From an uncultured Bacteroidales bacterium (GTDB lineage: Bacteria; Bacteroidota; Bacteroidia; Bacteroidales; UBA11471): a stretch of 64,000 nt of DNA. The notes below the pieces were generated by a model that saw nothing but the letters and a program-made list of their open reading frames with translations, had not been told where the DNA came from and did no database searches. Numbering within the stretch: position 1 is the first letter of the stretch; every line of letters begins with the position of its first letter. Position numbers and translations under genes: made by a program. Positions 44,577 to 52,187 of the stretch are shown in pieces. The DNA lies in assembly GCA_944325415.1 (NCBI GenBank), contig CALUZW010000011.1, positions 23,834 through 87,833 of the forward strand, written 5' to 3'.

Positions 44577-46028
44577 ATGAAATTTGAGGATTTAAATCTC
44601 GAACCCGATGTGCTGGAAGGTCTTGAAGCAATGAATTTCAAGGAGGCTACTCCCGTGCAGGAGGCTACTATTCCCGTCGTTCTCGAAGGGAAAGACCTGA
44701 TTGCTTGTGCCCAGACCGGTACCGGAAAGACGGCTGCCTATATATTACCCCTGCTCAACCTGCTTACCCGCCGCCCCTCGTCGCGCGATTGCGTACGGGC
44801 CATCGTCATTGCCCCTACACGGGAGTTGGCGCAACAGATCGATATGCAATTTGAGGGCTTTTCCTATTTCCTGCCCATTTCGACATTTGTCGTGGCCGGC
44901 GGAGGTGACGGTGCCCAGTGGGACCAGCAGAAGCGCGGCCTTCAAATGGGTGCCGATGTGATGATTGCCACACCCGGCCGTCTCATATCGCATCTGCTCA
45001 ACACCAAGGCCGATCTCTCCGGTGTGGAATATCTGGTACTCGACGAGGCCGACCGCATGCTCGATATGGGTTTCTACGAAGACATCATGCAGATATGCTC
45101 GTTCCTGCCCAAAGAGGGGCGTCAGACGCTTCTTTTCTCGGCCACCATGCCGCCCAAGATACGCCAACTGGCCCGGCAGATTCTGCACGAACCGGCCGAG
45201 GTGAACATCGCCATTTCCAAACCCAACGAGTCGATACGTCAGTCGGCCTACATCTGCTACGAACCCCAGAAGATGGGCATCATCAACGATATTTTTGCCA
45301 AAGGGGTGAAGGGCAAGACCATTATCTTCTCTTCGTCGAAACTCAAAGTGAAACAGCTCACCACGGCGCTTTGCCGCCGGCATTACAATGCCCGGGCCAT
45401 GCACTCCGACCTCGACCAGCCTCAGCGCGAGGAGGTGATGCTCGATTATAAGAACGGCAAGGTTGATATTCTGGTGGCTACCGATATTGTGTCGCGAGGT
45501 ATCGACATTACCGATATTGTGCTGGTTATCAACTATGATGTGCCGCACGACCCCGAAGACTATATTCACCGCATCGGCCGTACCGCCCGTGCCAATGCCG
45601 AGGGCGAGGCCATCACTTTTGTTTCGGTCGACGATCAGGATCGTTTCTACCGTATAGAGAAATTCCTCGAACGCGAAATTCCCAAGGCATCGCTGCCCGA
45701 GGGGCTGGGCGAAGCACCCGAGTACGACATACTCTCGCTCGACCGTCGCTCTTCGCGCAAAGGTGGGCGCAGCCGTTCCCGCTCCCGTAAGGGGGGAGGT
45801 TCGGCATCGGGACAGGCTGCCCGGCAAGGTCGGCCGGAAAGAGGTGAGAAACGTCGTCAACGCCCCGACGCAGAGTCTGCTGCCCGGCCCGTTCAGCCGT
45901 CCGATGCCCCGGCTATGTCTGCGCTTTCGGCGGGTGGCGATGCAGCTCCCAAGAAGTCGCGCCGTCGTAACCATCGTCGCCGTCGTCCCAGTTCGGGCGA
46001 TGCTCCGGCACCCGAGAAAGGCGAATAA
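44577..46028 (+). CDS. DEAD-box RNA helicase
   Basis: ATP-dependent RNA helicase for ribosome assembly or mRNA decay. 483 residues with all motifs: Q motif (FKEATPVQEATIP), I (AQTGTGKT), Ia (PTRELAQQ), II (DEAD in VLDEADRMLDMGF), III (SATMP), V (TDIVSRGIDI) and VI (HRIGRTARAN). The core ends near residue 370 and is followed by a basic Arg/Ser/Gly/Pro-rich tail of about 100 residues, usual for RNA-binding RhlE-type helicases. It is driven from the 85-bp repeat array and has a strong terminator. Confidence 0.95.
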   Translation: MKFEDLNLEPDVLEGLEAMNFKEATPVQEATIPVVLEGKDLIACAQTGTGKTAAYILPLLNLLTRRPSSRDCVRAIVIAPTRELAQQIDMQFEGFSYFLPISTFVVAGGGDGAQWDQQKRGLQMGADVMIATPGRLISHLLNTKADLSGVEYLVLDEADRMLDMGFYEDIMQICSFLPKEGRQTLLFSATMPPKIRQLARQILHEPAEVNIAISKPNESIRQSAYICYEPQKMGIINDIFAKGVKGKTIIFSSSKLKVKQLTTALCRRHYNARAMHSDLDQPQREEVMLDYKNGKVDILVATDIVSRGIDITDIVLVINYDVPHDPEDYIHRIGRTARANAEGEAITFVSVDDQDRFYRIEKFLEREIPKASLPEGLGEAPEYDILSLDRRSSRKGGRSRSRSRKGGGSASGQAARQGRPERGEKRRQRPDAESAARPVQPSDAPAMSALSAGGDAAPKKSRRRNHRRRRPSSGDAPAPEKGE

Positions 46029-46102
46029 GATACAGACTGCTCTCATGCCACCGATGCCGGCTGTAATGCTGCCCGGCTCGCCGGCGAAGAGATAACGAAA
46101 GA

Positions 46103-46142
46103 GACGAGCCCCGGTCGTTTTACGAAACGACCGGGGCTCGTC
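46103..46142. terminator. Bidirectional terminator between helicase and lipoprotein
   Basis: Perfect 18-bp stem GACGAGCCCCGGTCGTTT with its complement and a TACG loop, between convergent genes. Confidence 0.9.
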
Positions 46143-46169
46143 TTGGATACCGGGGGTGATGGAACAGAG

Positions 46170-46733
46170 CTATTCGAACGTAACCGACACGTTGCCTCTG
46201 CCCACGGCGGCAGCCAGCCCCGACGGGTTGTCGATGCGGCCTATGCGTGTATAGCTGTATGAGCTTGAAAAGGTCTCATAGAATACCACCAGACAGTCGC
46301 TGCCCCACAGCATGATGTCGCCGGCATTGATTGTGCCGGGGCGGTAGGAGTTGGTGGGCAGGCTTTGTGGCAGATAGTAAAACTTCTCATTGCCGGCGTG
46401 TTCTTCCATTACAACCGTCATCGGGAGCAGCGCTTTGAGTGCGGTGGCGGTAGGATTGTTTTCGAGCGTGGCGGTGAAAGTGGCATTGCCTATTTTTACG
46501 TGTATCATATTGGTTTCGGTTGGGTTGTCATTTTCATTGTTGTCATTCTCTTCGGGGTTTTCGGCATCGGTGTCTCCCGTCGAACCTTCGTTGCCGTTGT
46601 CCTCATCAGGAGCAGGAGCTGGCGTTGTCTGTGTCGGGGTATCCGAGGGCATGGGGGGCTCGTCGGTCGAGCAGGCGATGGTACCTGCCGACAGACATAC
46701 GACGAGCAACAGAATGGAGAGTCGGTTTTTCAT
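46170..46733 (-). CDS. Lipoprotein with cyclophilin-like domain
   Basis: 187 residues: signal peptide with lipobox GTIAC (Cys21), an Asp/Glu/Asn/Pro/Thr-rich linker (25-75), then a cyclophilin-like domain (MIHVKIGNATFTATLENNPTA as landmarks MIHVKIGN and LENNPTATALKALLP; YYLPQSLP; GDIMLWGSDCLVVFY; RIGRIDNPSGL). This fold is recognisable but lacks demonstrated isomerase activity in this family. It starts 5 nt after the acetyltransferase gene, so the two are one operon divergent from the AraC regulator. Confidence 0.82.
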   Translation of the reverse strand: MKNRLSILLLVVCLSAGTIACSTDEPPMPSDTPTQTTPAPAPDEDNGNEGSTGDTDAENPEENDNNENDNPTETNMIHVKIGNATFTATLENNPTATALKALLPMTVVMEEHAGNEKFYYLPQSLPTNSYRPGTINAGDIMLWGSDCLVVFYETFSSSYSYTRIGRIDNPSGLAAAVGRGNVSVTFE

Positions 46734-46738
46734 GGCAA

Positions 46739-47299
46739 TTATATTTTTATGTTACGGATAAATCGGGCCGGGTTTCCGGAAACAATCACATTATCGGGTA
46801 CATCTCGCGTTACGACCGAGCCGGCTCCGACGATGGCATTCTCGCCTACCGTAACACCCGGCAGTATGACAGCGCCGGCACCTATCCACGCATTGCGTTT
46901 TATGACCACAGGACGTGTGTAGACATTGTGCCGCAAATGTGGCTCTTCGGGGTGGTTTTCGGTGATGACACATACCTTGGGCCCGATAAACACATCGTCT
47001 TCCAGCGTAATGCCTCCGCGGTCGAGAAACGTGCAGCCCGAGTTGATGAATACATTTTTCCCGAAACTCGTAAACTGTCCGAATACGGTGTAAAACGGCA
47101 GGAACATTCTCACGCTTGGGTCGACAGGCTTCCCGGTGAGTTGCGAGAGTATGTCGCGTATCTCGGCATCGGTATGGTACGACCCGTTCAGTGTCTCTAC
47201 GAGTTGCATACCTTTTTCAAAAGCCTTCTGCAAGATGGGATAGTCGGGGTCGCTTTCGAGTATGAGTTCGCCCGCTCTCATTCGTTCAAAAATATCCAT
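46739..47299 (-). CDS. Maltose/galactoside O-acetyltransferase-like left-handed beta-helix protein
   Basis: 186 residues. An N-terminal Mac domain-like part (FERMRAGELILESDPDYPIL) precedes hexapeptide repeats (FGKNVFINSGCTFLD, IGPKVCVITENHPEE with the catalytic His, WIGAGAVILPGVTVG, NAIVGAGSVVTRDVP). It probably acetylates a sugar or other small hydroxyl compound with acetyl-CoA. First gene of the two-gene operon with the cyclophilin-like lipoprotein. Substrate unknown. Confidence 0.88.
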   Translation of the reverse strand: MDIFERMRAGELILESDPDYPILQKAFEKGMQLVETLNGSYHTDAEIRDILSQLTGKPVDPSVRMFLPFYTVFGQFTSFGKNVFINSGCTFLDRGGITLEDDVFIGPKVCVITENHPEEPHLRHNVYTRPVVIKRNAWIGAGAVILPGVTVGENAIVGAGSVVTRDVPDNVIVSGNPARFIRNIKI

Positions 47300-47325
47300 A
47301 TATGATTTTCTTTTAAGTTCCGGTA

Positions 47326-47333
47326 CAAAATTA
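47326..47333 (-). promoter_or_regulatory. -7 box for the acetyltransferase operon
   Basis: Minus strand TAATTTTG (TAnnTTTG), 26 nt before the ATG. Confidence 0.45.
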
Positions 47334-47431
47334 GGTGATACCGAGTGCCCGGCTTGTATATGGATTGTGGTATGAACAACCCCGATTGCTGATTCTGCCC
47401 GGTTTCTGTTTCAGCGTGTTATGAATATTCC

Positions 47432-47439
47432 TATCTTTG
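47432..47439 (+). promoter_or_regulatory. -7 box for the AraC-family regulator
   Basis: TATCTTTG with TTTC 19 nt upstream (47409-47412), 22 nt before the ATG. Confidence 0.5.
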
Positions 47440-47461
47440 TTCAACTCAAAAAAACGGAGAT

Positions 47462-48364
47462 ATGGACAATCCCATCATACAGCTCGACAGCATCGATGCT
47501 TACAACAAGCTCTATGGACTGCCTACCTGGCACCCGTTGGTTACGGTGGTAGACCTGACAAAGTCTACACAGGTGGTGAATCATGTGAAGATGAACTACG
47601 GTGTCTATGCCCTCTTTCTGAAATACGGAACAGGTTGTACGTTGAAGTACGGACGTCGTTATTACGACTATCAGGAGGGAACGATTGTGAGTTTTGCTCC
47701 CGGTCAGTTGATTGGTGTCGACAGTGAAGAAGACGAAGTGCGACCGCAGGTCTACGGGCTTATATTCCACCCCGACCTTATTTATGGTACCGACCTGGGC
47801 CGGAAAATCAATCGGTACACGTTCTTCTCTTATGCGCAGAACGAAGCGTTGCATCTGTCGGAGTCGGAGCATGCCATCGTCATGGATTGTCTGCACAAGA
47901 TACAGGCCGAGTTGGAATATCCGGTCGACAGTCACAGCAAGGAGTTACTCTCGGTCAATATCGAATTGTTGCTCGATTATTGTCTGCGGTTTTACGACAG
48001 GCAGTTCATTACACGCGAAAAAGTGAACAGCGATATTCTCGAAAAATTCGAGCACTATCTCGACGACTATTTCCGTCAGGGCGAGCCGGCCAAAAACGGA
48101 TTGCCCACGGTGAAATATTTTGCCGACAAGGTTTTTCTCTCGCCCGGCTATTTCGGCGACCTGGTGAAAAAAGAGACCGGTCGCACGGCGCAGGAGTATA
48201 TACAGGATAAAATCATCGATCTCTCCAAAAAGATGCTGCTCGGCGGCCGACAGAGCATCAGTGAGATTGCCTATGCGTTGGGCTTTCTCTATCCCCAGCA
48301 TTTCAGCCGGCTGTTCAAAAAACGCATAGGTTGTACGCCCAACCGCTTCCGCGAGGAGAATTGA
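47462..48364 (+). CDS. AraC-family transcriptional regulator
   Basis: 300 residues: an N-terminal cupin-type sensor region (YGVYALFLKYGTGC, YYDYQEGTIVSFAPG) and a C-terminal AraC DNA-binding domain (VKYFADKVFLSPGYFGDLVKK with TGRTAQEYIQDK, then ISEIAYALGFLYPQHFSRLFKK; landmarks FADKVFLSPGYF and IAYALGFLYPQHFSRLF). Its promoter is divergent from the acetyltransferase/cyclophilin-like operon (about 160 nt between starts), so that operon, and possibly the MATE pump downstream, are likely targets. Confidence 0.9.
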   Translation: MDNPIIQLDSIDAYNKLYGLPTWHPLVTVVDLTKSTQVVNHVKMNYGVYALFLKYGTGCTLKYGRRYYDYQEGTIVSFAPGQLIGVDSEEDEVRPQVYGLIFHPDLIYGTDLGRKINRYTFFSYAQNEALHLSESEHAIVMDCLHKIQAELEYPVDSHSKELLSVNIELLLDYCLRFYDRQFITREKVNSDILEKFEHYLDDYFRQGEPAKNGLPTVKYFADKVFLSPGYFGDLVKKETGRTAQEYIQDKIIDLSKKMLLGGRQSISEIAYALGFLYPQHFSRLFKKRIGCTPNRFREEN

Positions 48365-48494
48365 GGCGTTTTCCGAGGTGCGTTCTTCCAGTCGGGCATT
48401 GTGCTCGCCCGGCTTACATCTTACCGATGCCGGGGCGGTATCGGGCGGTTCGTTAAATTTTATTGCGGCAGGAGAGAGGTCGGTCCGAATTGCG

Positions 48495-48502
48495 TAATTT
48501 TG
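48495..48502 (+). promoter_or_regulatory. Possible -7 box for the MATE pump
   Basis: TAATTTTG (TAnnTTTG) 44 nt before the chosen ATG; no clear -33 element. Confidence 0.4.
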
Positions 48503-48546
48503 TGCCCTCGAAGAAAAAACCGGCCCTTCCCGGGAATACACACTCT

Positions 48547-49959
48547 ATGCACCAGCAAAGAAAAGATTTGTTGCAGTTTGTGCGCAGCGGTCGTCCCATG
48601 ACGGTGCGCCAGCAGATTTATTTGGCGGCTCAGTTGAGTCTGCCCTCGATTTTTGCGCAGATTTCGTCGGTCGTCATGCAGTATATCGATGCCTCGATGG
48701 TGGGTAGCCTGGGAGCGAATGCCGCAGCCTCCATCGGACTTGTGTCGACGACGGCGTGGCTCTTTATGGGGCTGTGCAGTTCGGTGGCGGCCGGATTTGC
48801 CGTGCAGGTGGCCCATCTGCTCGGGGCCAAAGACGACTGTGGCGCCCGTGCCGTTTTGCGTCAGGCCCTTGTTCTGTCGTCGGTTTTCGCGCTCCTGTTG
48901 GCGACGGTAGGGGGCAGCATCAGCCACGCCCTGCCCCGTTGGCTTGGGGGCGATGAGGCCATTCTCTCCGATGCCTCCACCTATTTTCTCATATATGCAC
49001 TCTCGTTGCCGTTTCTCCAACTCCATATGCTGGCCGGCAGTATGTTGCGGTGCAGCGGCAATGTGTCGGTGCCGAGCATCCTGAATGTGCTGATGTGTCT
49101 CCTCGATGTCGTGTTCAATCTCTTCTTGATATTTCCGACCCGGGAATATGAGATAGGCCGATACGATATTCTCCTGCCCGGAGCCGGGCTGGGGGTGAAA
49201 GGTGCGGCGCTGGGCACGGCGCTTGCCATGGCCGTTACCGCGCTGCTCATGTTGTATTTTCTCTGTTTCCGCTCGCCCGAGCTGCGGTTGTGGCGGCGAA
49301 GGGAGAAAGTGGTATTCGACCGCACTTGCCTGCGTCGGGCCCTGCGCATCGGCGCCCCTATGGGTGGTGAGCGGTTTGTGATGTGTGGTGCGCAAATCAT
49401 GTCGACCGTCATTGTCGCTCCGTTGGGAATCTATGCCATTGCCGCCAACTCTTTCGCCATTACGGCCGAGAGCCTTTGCTATATGCCCGGATACGGAATA
49501 GCCGATGCCGCTACGACACTGGTGGGGCAGAGCCTCGGTGCCCGTCGTCTCGACTTGGCCCGTCGGTTTGCCCGCATTACGGTCATTATGGGTATGGCCG
49601 TCATGACGGTGATGGGGGCAGTCATGTACCTGGCTGCTCCATTCATGATAGGTATCATGACACCCGATGCCGAGGTCGTTTCGCTGGCGGTTTCGGTGTT
49701 GCGCATCGAGGCCTTTGCCGAGCCTATGTTTGCGGCGGCCATTGTCTCCTACGGTGTCTTTGTCGGGGCCGGCGATACGCTTATACCCGCCTCGATGAAT
49801 CTGGTGAGCATCTGGGCGGTGCGGCTCACACTGGCCGCGTTGCTGGCTCCTACCCTGGGGCTGCGGGGGGTGTGGATAGCCATGTGCGTAGAGTTGTGTT
49901 TCAGAGGGTTGATATTTCTGGCCCGCATGAAGTGGGGCCGCTGGATAGGCCGTCTGTAA
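48547..49959 (+). CDS. MATE-family multidrug/metabolite efflux transporter
   Basis: Cation-coupled exporter in the inner membrane. The start is the ATG at 48547 (MHQQRKDLLQF), giving 470 residues; an upstream in-frame TTG lies in front of the -7 box. Twelve hydrophobic helices in two MatE halves are visible, the first with LSLPSIFAQISSVVMQYIDASMVG (landmark MQYIDASMVGSLG) and the second with RIGAPMGGERFVMCGA. It follows the AraC regulator by 182 nt. Substrate unknown. Confidence 0.9.
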   Translation: MHQQRKDLLQFVRSGRPMTVRQQIYLAAQLSLPSIFAQISSVVMQYIDASMVGSLGANAAASIGLVSTTAWLFMGLCSSVAAGFAVQVAHLLGAKDDCGARAVLRQALVLSSVFALLLATVGGSISHALPRWLGGDEAILSDASTYFLIYALSLPFLQLHMLAGSMLRCSGNVSVPSILNVLMCLLDVVFNLFLIFPTREYEIGRYDILLPGAGLGVKGAALGTALAMAVTALLMLYFLCFRSPELRLWRRREKVVFDRTCLRRALRIGAPMGGERFVMCGAQIMSTVIVAPLGIYAIAANSFAITAESLCYMPGYGIADAATTLVGQSLGARRLDLARRFARITVIMGMAVMTVMGAVMYLAAPFMIGIMTPDAEVVSLAVSVLRIEAFAEPMFAAAIVSYGVFVGAGDTLIPASMNLVSIWAVRLTLAALLAPTLGLRGVWIAMCVELCFRGLIFLARMKWGRWIGRL

Positions 49960-50020
49960 AGACCGTATTCCGGGTTGGTAAAACGGGAATCTGTATACAG
50001 CATCTGCCTGCTGTATTGTC

Positions 50021-50028
50021 TATTTTTG
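50021..50028 (+). promoter_or_regulatory. -7 box for the DUF3737-malY operon
   Basis: TATTTTTG (TAnnTTTG) 37 nt before the ATG at 50066; -33 unclear. Confidence 0.45.
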
Positions 50029-50065
50029 TAACGTAAAAAAGTTCCGTATAAAAATCTTCTTGTCT

Positions 50066-50917
50066 ATGAAACAGATAAAAAATGCCGAATTTGGTGGCGA
50101 GCGCCCTTTGTTTGCCTCGCAAGATCTCTATATCGAAAATGTAACGATTCATGCCGGTGAGTCGGCTTTGAAGGAGTGTGCCCGCGTAGAAGCCGTAAAT
50201 TGCCGTTTCGAAGGAAAGTATCCTTTCTGGCACAACGACGGTTTTGTCGTGCGTCATTGTCTTTTTACCGAAGGGGCGCGTGCCGCCTTGTGGTATTCGC
50301 GTCATCTCCAAATGAGCGACACGCTGGTTGAGGCACCGAAGATGTTCCGCGAGATGGACGATCTTCATCTCGAAAATGTTCAGTTGCCGCATGCGGCCGA
50401 GACCCTCTGGCATTGCCGTAATGTTGTTTTGAAGAATGTCGAAGTGAAGGAGGCCGACTATCTTTTCATGCACAGCGAGAATATACACATTGAGGATTAT
50501 CGTCAGCAAGGGAACTACTCGTTCCAGTATTGCCGCAATGTAGAGATACGCCGTGCTGTCATCGATTCGAAAGATGCCTTCTGGAACACCGAGAATGTTA
50601 CGGTCTACGACTCCGAGATAGACGGCGAGTATCTGGGCTGGCATTCCCGCAACCTGCGGTTGGTCAACTGCAAGATATCGGGCACACAACCCTTCTGTTA
50701 TGCACACGATTTGGTGCTGGAAAATTGTACTTTTACTCCCGATGCCGACCTGGCTTTTGAGTACAGTACCGTCCATGCCACCATCAACAGTCCGGTACAC
50801 AGTGTGAAGAATCCGCGGAGCGGTTGCATCGTGGCTCAGAGTTACGGAGAGATTATTCTCGACGAGAATATAAAGGCTCCGGCCGATTGTCGGATAAAGG
50901 TACTTGGTGAAGAATAA
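50066..50917 (+). CDS. DUF3737 family right-handed beta-helix protein
   Basis: 283 residues without signal peptide, so probably cytoplasmic. The start is the ATG at 50066 (MKQIKNAEFGGERPLF). The chain is a series of short beta coils with recurring patterns of the type N-x-x-(L/V)-x-(N/D)-(V/C) (LHLENVQL, VVLKNVEV, IHIEDYRQ, VTVYDSEI, LVLENCTF), indicating a pectin-lyase-like solenoid. Molecular function is unknown. The MalY/PatB gene begins 12 nt downstream, and both starts share the same leader word TTGTCTATGAAA. Confidence 0.82.
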   Translation: MKQIKNAEFGGERPLFASQDLYIENVTIHAGESALKECARVEAVNCRFEGKYPFWHNDGFVVRHCLFTEGARAALWYSRHLQMSDTLVEAPKMFREMDDLHLENVQLPHAAETLWHCRNVVLKNVEVKEADYLFMHSENIHIEDYRQQGNYSFQYCRNVEIRRAVIDSKDAFWNTENVTVYDSEIDGEYLGWHSRNLRLVNCKISGTQPFCYAHDLVLENCTFTPDADLAFEYSTVHATINSPVHSVKNPRSGCIVAQSYGEIILDENIKAPADCRIKVLGEE

Positions 50918-50929
50918 AAACGGTTGTCT

Positions 50930-52105
50930 ATGAAATATGATTTCGATGAAGTGATACCCCGCCGGGCAACGGGCTCTTACAAATGGGACTCGTCGCCCCG
51001 TGAAGATGTGTTGCCCCTGTGGGTGGCCGATATGGATTTCCGCACGGCCGAGCCGGTCGTGGCTGCTTTGCGCCGTCGGGTGGAACATGGTATTTTTGGA
51101 TATACGCGTGTGCCCGATGCGTATTACGATGCGCTTATACAGTGGTTCGACTGGCGGCACGGCTGGTCTATCCGACGCGACTGGGTCATCTACACCTCGG
51201 GGGTTGTACCGGCCGTGTCGGCCATTATCAAGGCGCTGACCGTTCCCGGCGACCGGGTACTGGTGCAGACGCCTGTCTATAATTGCTTTTTCTCGTCGAT
51301 ACGCAACAACGGCTGTGAAACAGTAGCTTCGCCGCTGCTCCATGCCGACGGAACCTATACCGTCGATTTCGACGATTTTGAGAAGAAAGCTGCCGACCCC
51401 CGGGTGAAACTCTTCCTTCTCTGCAACCCGCACAACCCCGGCGGACGGGTGTGGACACGCGACGAGCTTCGTCGCATGGGCGAGATATGTCTGCGAAACG
51501 GCGTTACCGTCGTGGCCGATGAGATTCATTGCGAGCTGGTGTTTCCGGGATATACCTATACCCCTTTTGCATCTCTCTCTCCCGAGTTCGAGGCCTGCTC
51601 CGTAACCTGTAATTCACCCAGCAAGGCATTCAACATCGCAGGCTTGCAGATTGCCAATATCGTGGCTCCCGATGCTGCGGTGCGTGCGCGCATCGACCGG
51701 GCCATCAACATCAACGAAGTGTGCGATGTCAACCCTTTCGGCGTGGAGGCTCTTATTGCGGCTTATCGCGAGGGGGAGGAGTGGTTGTCGCAACTGCTGG
51801 TGTATCTGAAAGAGAACGATACGTTCATGCGGGAATTTTGTGCCCGTCATCTGCCGCAGTTTCCGTTGACCCGTCTCGAAGGTACATATCTTGAATGGCA
51901 GGACTGCCGTGTACTCGGCGTGCCATCGGCCCAGTTGGAGCAGCAGCTTATCGACGAAGTGGGTCTGTGGCTCAATGCCGGCACAATGTACGGTGCCGAG
52001 GGCGAGGGTTTCATGCGGTGGAATATTGCCTGCCCGCGCAGCCGTCTGCTCGACGGTCTTGAACGTTTCTGCCGTTTTGTCGGGCAGATATCGAGCCGGG
52101 GATAG
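50930..52105 (+). CDS. MalY/PatB-type PLP-dependent C-S lyase (cystathionine beta-lyase-like)
   Basis: Fold-type I PLP enzyme that cleaves C-S bonds of cystathionine or cysteine conjugates to pyruvate, ammonia and a thiol. 391 residues from the ATG at 50930 (MKYDFDEVIPRR). Family landmarks: DSSPREDVLPLWVADMDF (early, quoted as LPLWVADMDF), GIFGYTRVPDAYY, GVVPAVSAIIKA, NPHNPGGRVWT, VVADEIHCELV and the PLP lysine in SPSKAFNIAG. It forms an operon with the DUF3737 gene and ends at a strong terminator. Confidence 0.92.
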   Translation: MKYDFDEVIPRRATGSYKWDSSPREDVLPLWVADMDFRTAEPVVAALRRRVEHGIFGYTRVPDAYYDALIQWFDWRHGWSIRRDWVIYTSGVVPAVSAIIKALTVPGDRVLVQTPVYNCFFSSIRNNGCETVASPLLHADGTYTVDFDDFEKKAADPRVKLFLLCNPHNPGGRVWTRDELRRMGEICLRNGVTVVADEIHCELVFPGYTYTPFASLSPEFEACSVTCNSPSKAFNIAGLQIANIVAPDAAVRARIDRAININEVCDVNPFGVEALIAAYREGEEWLSQLLVYLKENDTFMREFCARHLPQFPLTRLEGTYLEWQDCRVLGVPSAQLEQQLIDEVGLWLNAGTMYGAEGEGFMRWNIACPRSRLLDGLERFCRFVGQISSRG

Positions 52106-52133
52106 TCATTATCCTATTTTCAAACAGAGAAAA

Positions 52134-52165
52134 GAAGGGCCGAATCCTTGTGGATTCGGCCCTTC
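52134..52165. terminator. Bidirectional terminator between malY-type gene and the S46 peptidase
   Basis: Perfect 14-bp stem GAAGGGCCGAATCC with complement and a TTGT loop, between convergent genes. Confidence 0.88.
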
Positions 52166-52187
52166 CTGTTATCGGGGAGCGTGGTGC

